A stretch of DNA of 64,000 bases from Hydractinia symbiolongicarpus (Eukaryota > Cnidaria > Hydrozoa > Anthoathecata > Hydractiniidae): assembly GCF_029227915.1 (NCBI RefSeq), contig NC_079885.1:24927001-24991000 (forward strand), given 5' to 3'. This document shows positions 60,640-64,000 of this stretch, piece by piece. Position 1 is the first letter of the stretch, and each line of letters opens with the position of its first letter. The position numbers and the translations under genes were made by a program. The notes under the pieces are model-generated. The model searched no databases, was not told the DNA's origin, and was given only the letters and a program-made list of their open reading frames with translations.

Positions 60640-63600
60640 TATTTTTTCTTGCATCGAACAGTCAGGGTGAACTATTAGCCTGTCACAGAATATATACACC
60701 TTTTTGTATGTTTACAATTTCCAGCAGTAAGCCCTTTTGGCTCTAACAATAGCGTGGCAGGCAGAAACGTCTTTTTTCGGGCCATTTCTTTCTACGGAAA
60801 CATTTTTGAGTCTCTAAAATATTATCGAGTGTAGATGGATAACTTCTGATTGACATATATTTATATATATAAAGACTTGCATTGTGAACAAGCAAACAAC
60901 ACAAAATTATTGGCCAGGTTTTTTGGTGTTAAAATAAGTCGCTTAGTAGCAGTAAAATTGTTTCATCGTCGTTCCTGCAATAAACAATATACCTGTTCAA
61001 ACCGCAAATATGAATTATTTTCCCGTCGCAATGAGACACAATTAGGAAGGTTAACGAACTTGTCAAGAAACGCATTGTTGGGGAATTTAAAGCGTTGACA
61101 GTAGATAAAGACGTCAGTTGTGTATGGATAATTGTACGAGAGACGACCAAGTTGCAAACAAGAGAACCATACTACAAATGATAGTTGGGGAAGTTGTTAA
61201 TTGTTGGTAAACTTTCTTTCGGCAAACTTAATTAAAGGTAACACCACTTTGCTACCTTTCTTGCAATTTCTGTGACTGCTTGTCTCTTTAGTAGAATTTT
61301 AAAGAACGCTATCGAGAGGAAGAAACTGATTATTAATTTCGCCTATGTCAGTACAAGCGGAAAACATGGCAATTTAAACATATAAAATTTCCGCTATGTA
61401 CGAAAAGAAAACTGGATCAAAGGATCTACCATGACTCAGTAAATTTAGTCACTGTATTTGCTGCGATAAGGTTTCCTTTTTAAAAACCTTCTTAGCCAAC
61501 GAAGCTACAAAAAGTCAAGATGTCAAAATTCATTTTTTATCATCTGCTTTACCATCCAATTTTGTGACATTTGTCTGGTCAATAATGACATCAACTCAGG
61601 ATTCCTTACAGTGGTCGTCATGCATTGTACAGACGGGATAGTGATTCATAAAGTGATTAAAACCGAGGCAAATATCGAGATCGAAATGTCACTGCATGCA
61701 ATTCAAGTTAAGCGAAGACGCGTATGATGTACTAAAACAACGTCTTGCCAAATTACACTTCCATGAAAAGATCAGAACCAGTAAATTTGTCATCTTATAC
61801 AAACTTGTCAGATAGTAAGGTAGTAAGATAGTAAGATCAAGCTTCATCGACTTCTTTTGGGTGGTTCTGGATCGGTTGACCGTAACGTTGCAATTCTTGA
61901 TTGGCTTCTATTACATAATACAAAGTACAGGCAATAAAAGGTAAGCTGCAGTCTTTCATGAGACAATTCTTTGTTCAATCCACTCTGAGTAATGATTTTG
62001 TTTAAATTCTCCCTTCTATTCGCTCTCTTAGGACTCACTAAATTATCTACTTAACATTGATGTACGCACGATGTTCACAACGCTGTTTTGTTAAAGCCTT
62101 TTTTTTTAGAGTCGCAGATCGTCTGCGGCTCCGTTCTGACAGGCACTGCACTGGCAATCCTGTTGTGTAAGTGTTGCTTGTTAATTAGCTTGTGGAATCT
62201 AAATTTGACGGACTATAATCTCTTCTTGGATTTATTTTGTTAAATAATTTCACGAATTCTGGTAATAGAACGTCTGATAGCAGGGTCACTTTCTTGCTGT
62301 ACGTATTTATTAGTACAGGCAAAATACAGTTTGTCCCTTTAACAGTAGAAGTCGGTAATAGCACTGAAATTCTTTTTTCCGTTCAAAAATTGTTTAAAAG
62401 AATTATGTCCGCTTCATAGTGCCAAGCATTGCAAATTTTATTGTTTCGCGTTAATGATTTGGCCATTTTTAACATATTTTGTGCGTGCAGTAGTACAACT
62501 TGGAGTTTATGAAAAAGCAGACAAGGTATGGATATTATTACAGGGATTTTTTGCTGTATTTCTGAGCATGACAAACAGGAATCTCTCGCAAAACGAAAAT
62601 AAGGAAAGAGAAATTTTTAAAGCACGAGGTAATAAAAATCAAACATTTCTACAAATGAACCAGCTGGGCTGATTACGATAAACATAAAGCGTTGACAAGC
62701 ATTACTTTCTAAAAAACCTTCTTACATATTCATAAAATAAACAGTGTATGTTGAAAACATTTAACTTTGGTTAGTCGCTTGAATAGGTTACTATTAATTT
62801 TTACTTTCGTTTTCTTTTCATGCGTCTCGCCACATTAAGTATCATTTTGCGTAGAGACAAACGGAAAAGTAAAGAGATAAGATAAGATAAGATAAAATAA
62901 AAGTAGGTAGCCTGTGGATAAATCCACGGTTCTCTTGTCCTTTAAATATTGTATTTCGTTTGTCTGTAGTACAGCTTGCAAATCGCACAGACACAGCTTT
63001 GGCTACTGTGGTTACACAGAGAAGGACAAAATGCGGGTATTATTCATATAAAAAATATTAGTTAACCTGTAAAAACATCCACAGAGGCTTATCTGTTTTT
63101 ATAATTCCACGGAAATGTGTAGAAAGAAAGCTATAAAAATATGTCGAGTATTATCACGGAATACGAATATTGTTATAAAGACTAGTCCTAACATATTTAG
63201 CCGATATACATATTTCCCGCATCGCGTTTCCGTGCATTATACTGCTATTGCAATTAGTTGTAGAGCTTTCACCTCACTTCACTCCTGTGTGTATTCCGGA
63301 ATAACACCAGCGTAACCATTAAGTGGACACAATAGGTTAAGATGGATTTTATTAACATAGAGATATTTTGTTTATAAATCAAGTTCGCGTACGACTAACA
63401 TTACGTTATTTGTATTTTTTCTAGCTTGATTAACTAATTATCTATATAAATAAAGTGAGTGTGACCACAAAGACCCACTTTAATTAAACAACTACGGCCT
63501 ATTAATCACAAATAAGAAATGGTAATTCAACGCCAGTTTGCTTCCTGCACCAAATAATCATATTTTGATTTGCAGTATGGCTAAATAAAAAACATGATGG

Positions 63601-64000
63601 GAAGGATAAAATGTGTAACTTAGTTGTAAAGCCCTCACTTTACTTCACTCCTTGTGTTAAACGCTACTGTATGTAATAAGTGCTTAGGAGTTGAAAAATA
63701 TTAACACTTGTCGGTTTAGTCATGATCAGCGAGTTTATTTTAGGCTACGTTTCGGCAGGTGCAGCTGTCATCGACTGTCTGTTAAGCTGGTCTCGAACTA
63801 TTTTGCTTTTCTTTCAAGTATTCTCTTAGTTAGTCTCAGAACAACAACGTATGTAGGAGATCAAAATCTGATGGTGGGCCATAGTTAGAAGATTTATCTT
63901 AATATTGACAAAAAATGATCATAGACTGAGAGTCTTCTTGGACGGGAAAAAAGGTGAAAAAAACCATAAATAGTTTAGACAAAAGCAATTCTATCAATAG
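60640..64000. other. Right end, no gene seen
   Basis: Short frames only. A (GATAA)n run lies at 62876-62897, a TAGTAAGA doublet near 61815-61837, and a small hairpin GCAGATCGTCTGC at 62115-62127. Confidence 0.5.
63256..63660. repeat. Diverged direct repeat about 365 bp apart
   Basis: GTTGTAGAGCTTTCACCTCACTTCACTCCTGTGT near 63258 recurs as GTTGTAAAGCCCTCACTTTACTTCACTCCTTGTGT near 63623. Confidence 0.6.

Noticed and set aside
62237-62672. Short overlapping frames on both strands
   Set aside because: None has a motif and the region shows stops in every frame at short intervals.

Overview
The window looks like strongly AT-rich animal nuclear DNA. Its genes have many short exons, GT-AG introns and long intergenic stretches. 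Relics of Helitron, THAP/DDE and integrase-type transposons, together with the form of the two conserved genes, suggest a non-bilaterian animal, most likely a cnidarian and perhaps a hydrozoan. That placement is inference. No bacterial operon, CRISPR array, rRNA or intact tRNA gene is visible.

Bases 1-10400 are a graveyard of transposons. A broken Helitron Rep/helicase gene runs off the left edge (minus strand). Next comes a two-gene THAP/DDE element of the PIF-Harbinger/ISL2EU type. It has lost most of its transposase and, apparently, the end of its second protein. Then follows a dead integrase-core gene split by an 848-bp TTAA-flanked MITE, with foldback hairpins on either side.

Bases 11255-20609 hold a complete nine-exon gene on the minus strand for the dolichyl-phosphate mannosyltransferase catalytic subunit (DPM1, 240 residues). 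Its introns carry a 17-bp minisatellite of about 56 copies, a 21-G run, a 31-bp tandem repeat, a perfect hairpin, a tRNA-like SINE relic and a MITE. A 19-bp E-box triplet overlaps its stop codon.

Bases 23671-41556 hold a twelve-exon gene on the minus strand for an ESRP/Fusilli-type epithelial splicing regulator (738 residues, three full RRMs plus a C-terminal half-RRM). Its 9.3-kb intron 9 contains what looks like an internal TATA promoter and an alternative first exon that would give a short isoform starting just before RRM3.

Bases 41600-55400 are gene-poor, with diverged interspersed repeats and only weak small-ORF candidates. A single-exon BTB/BACK gene lies at 55456-56187 (minus). A possible two-exon gene end lies at 57590-57841 (plus). 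A second, more decayed Helitron Rep relic lies at 58087-60076 (plus). The last 4 kb hold an acidic ORF of unknown origin and simple repeats.

The two conserved genes have unrelated jobs: DPM1 makes Dol-P-Man at the ER, and ESRP controls epithelial splicing. Nothing suggests they act together. I assembled all exons by eye from open frames and GT-AG sites, and the phases add up exactly for DPM1 (723 nt) and ESRP (2217 nt).
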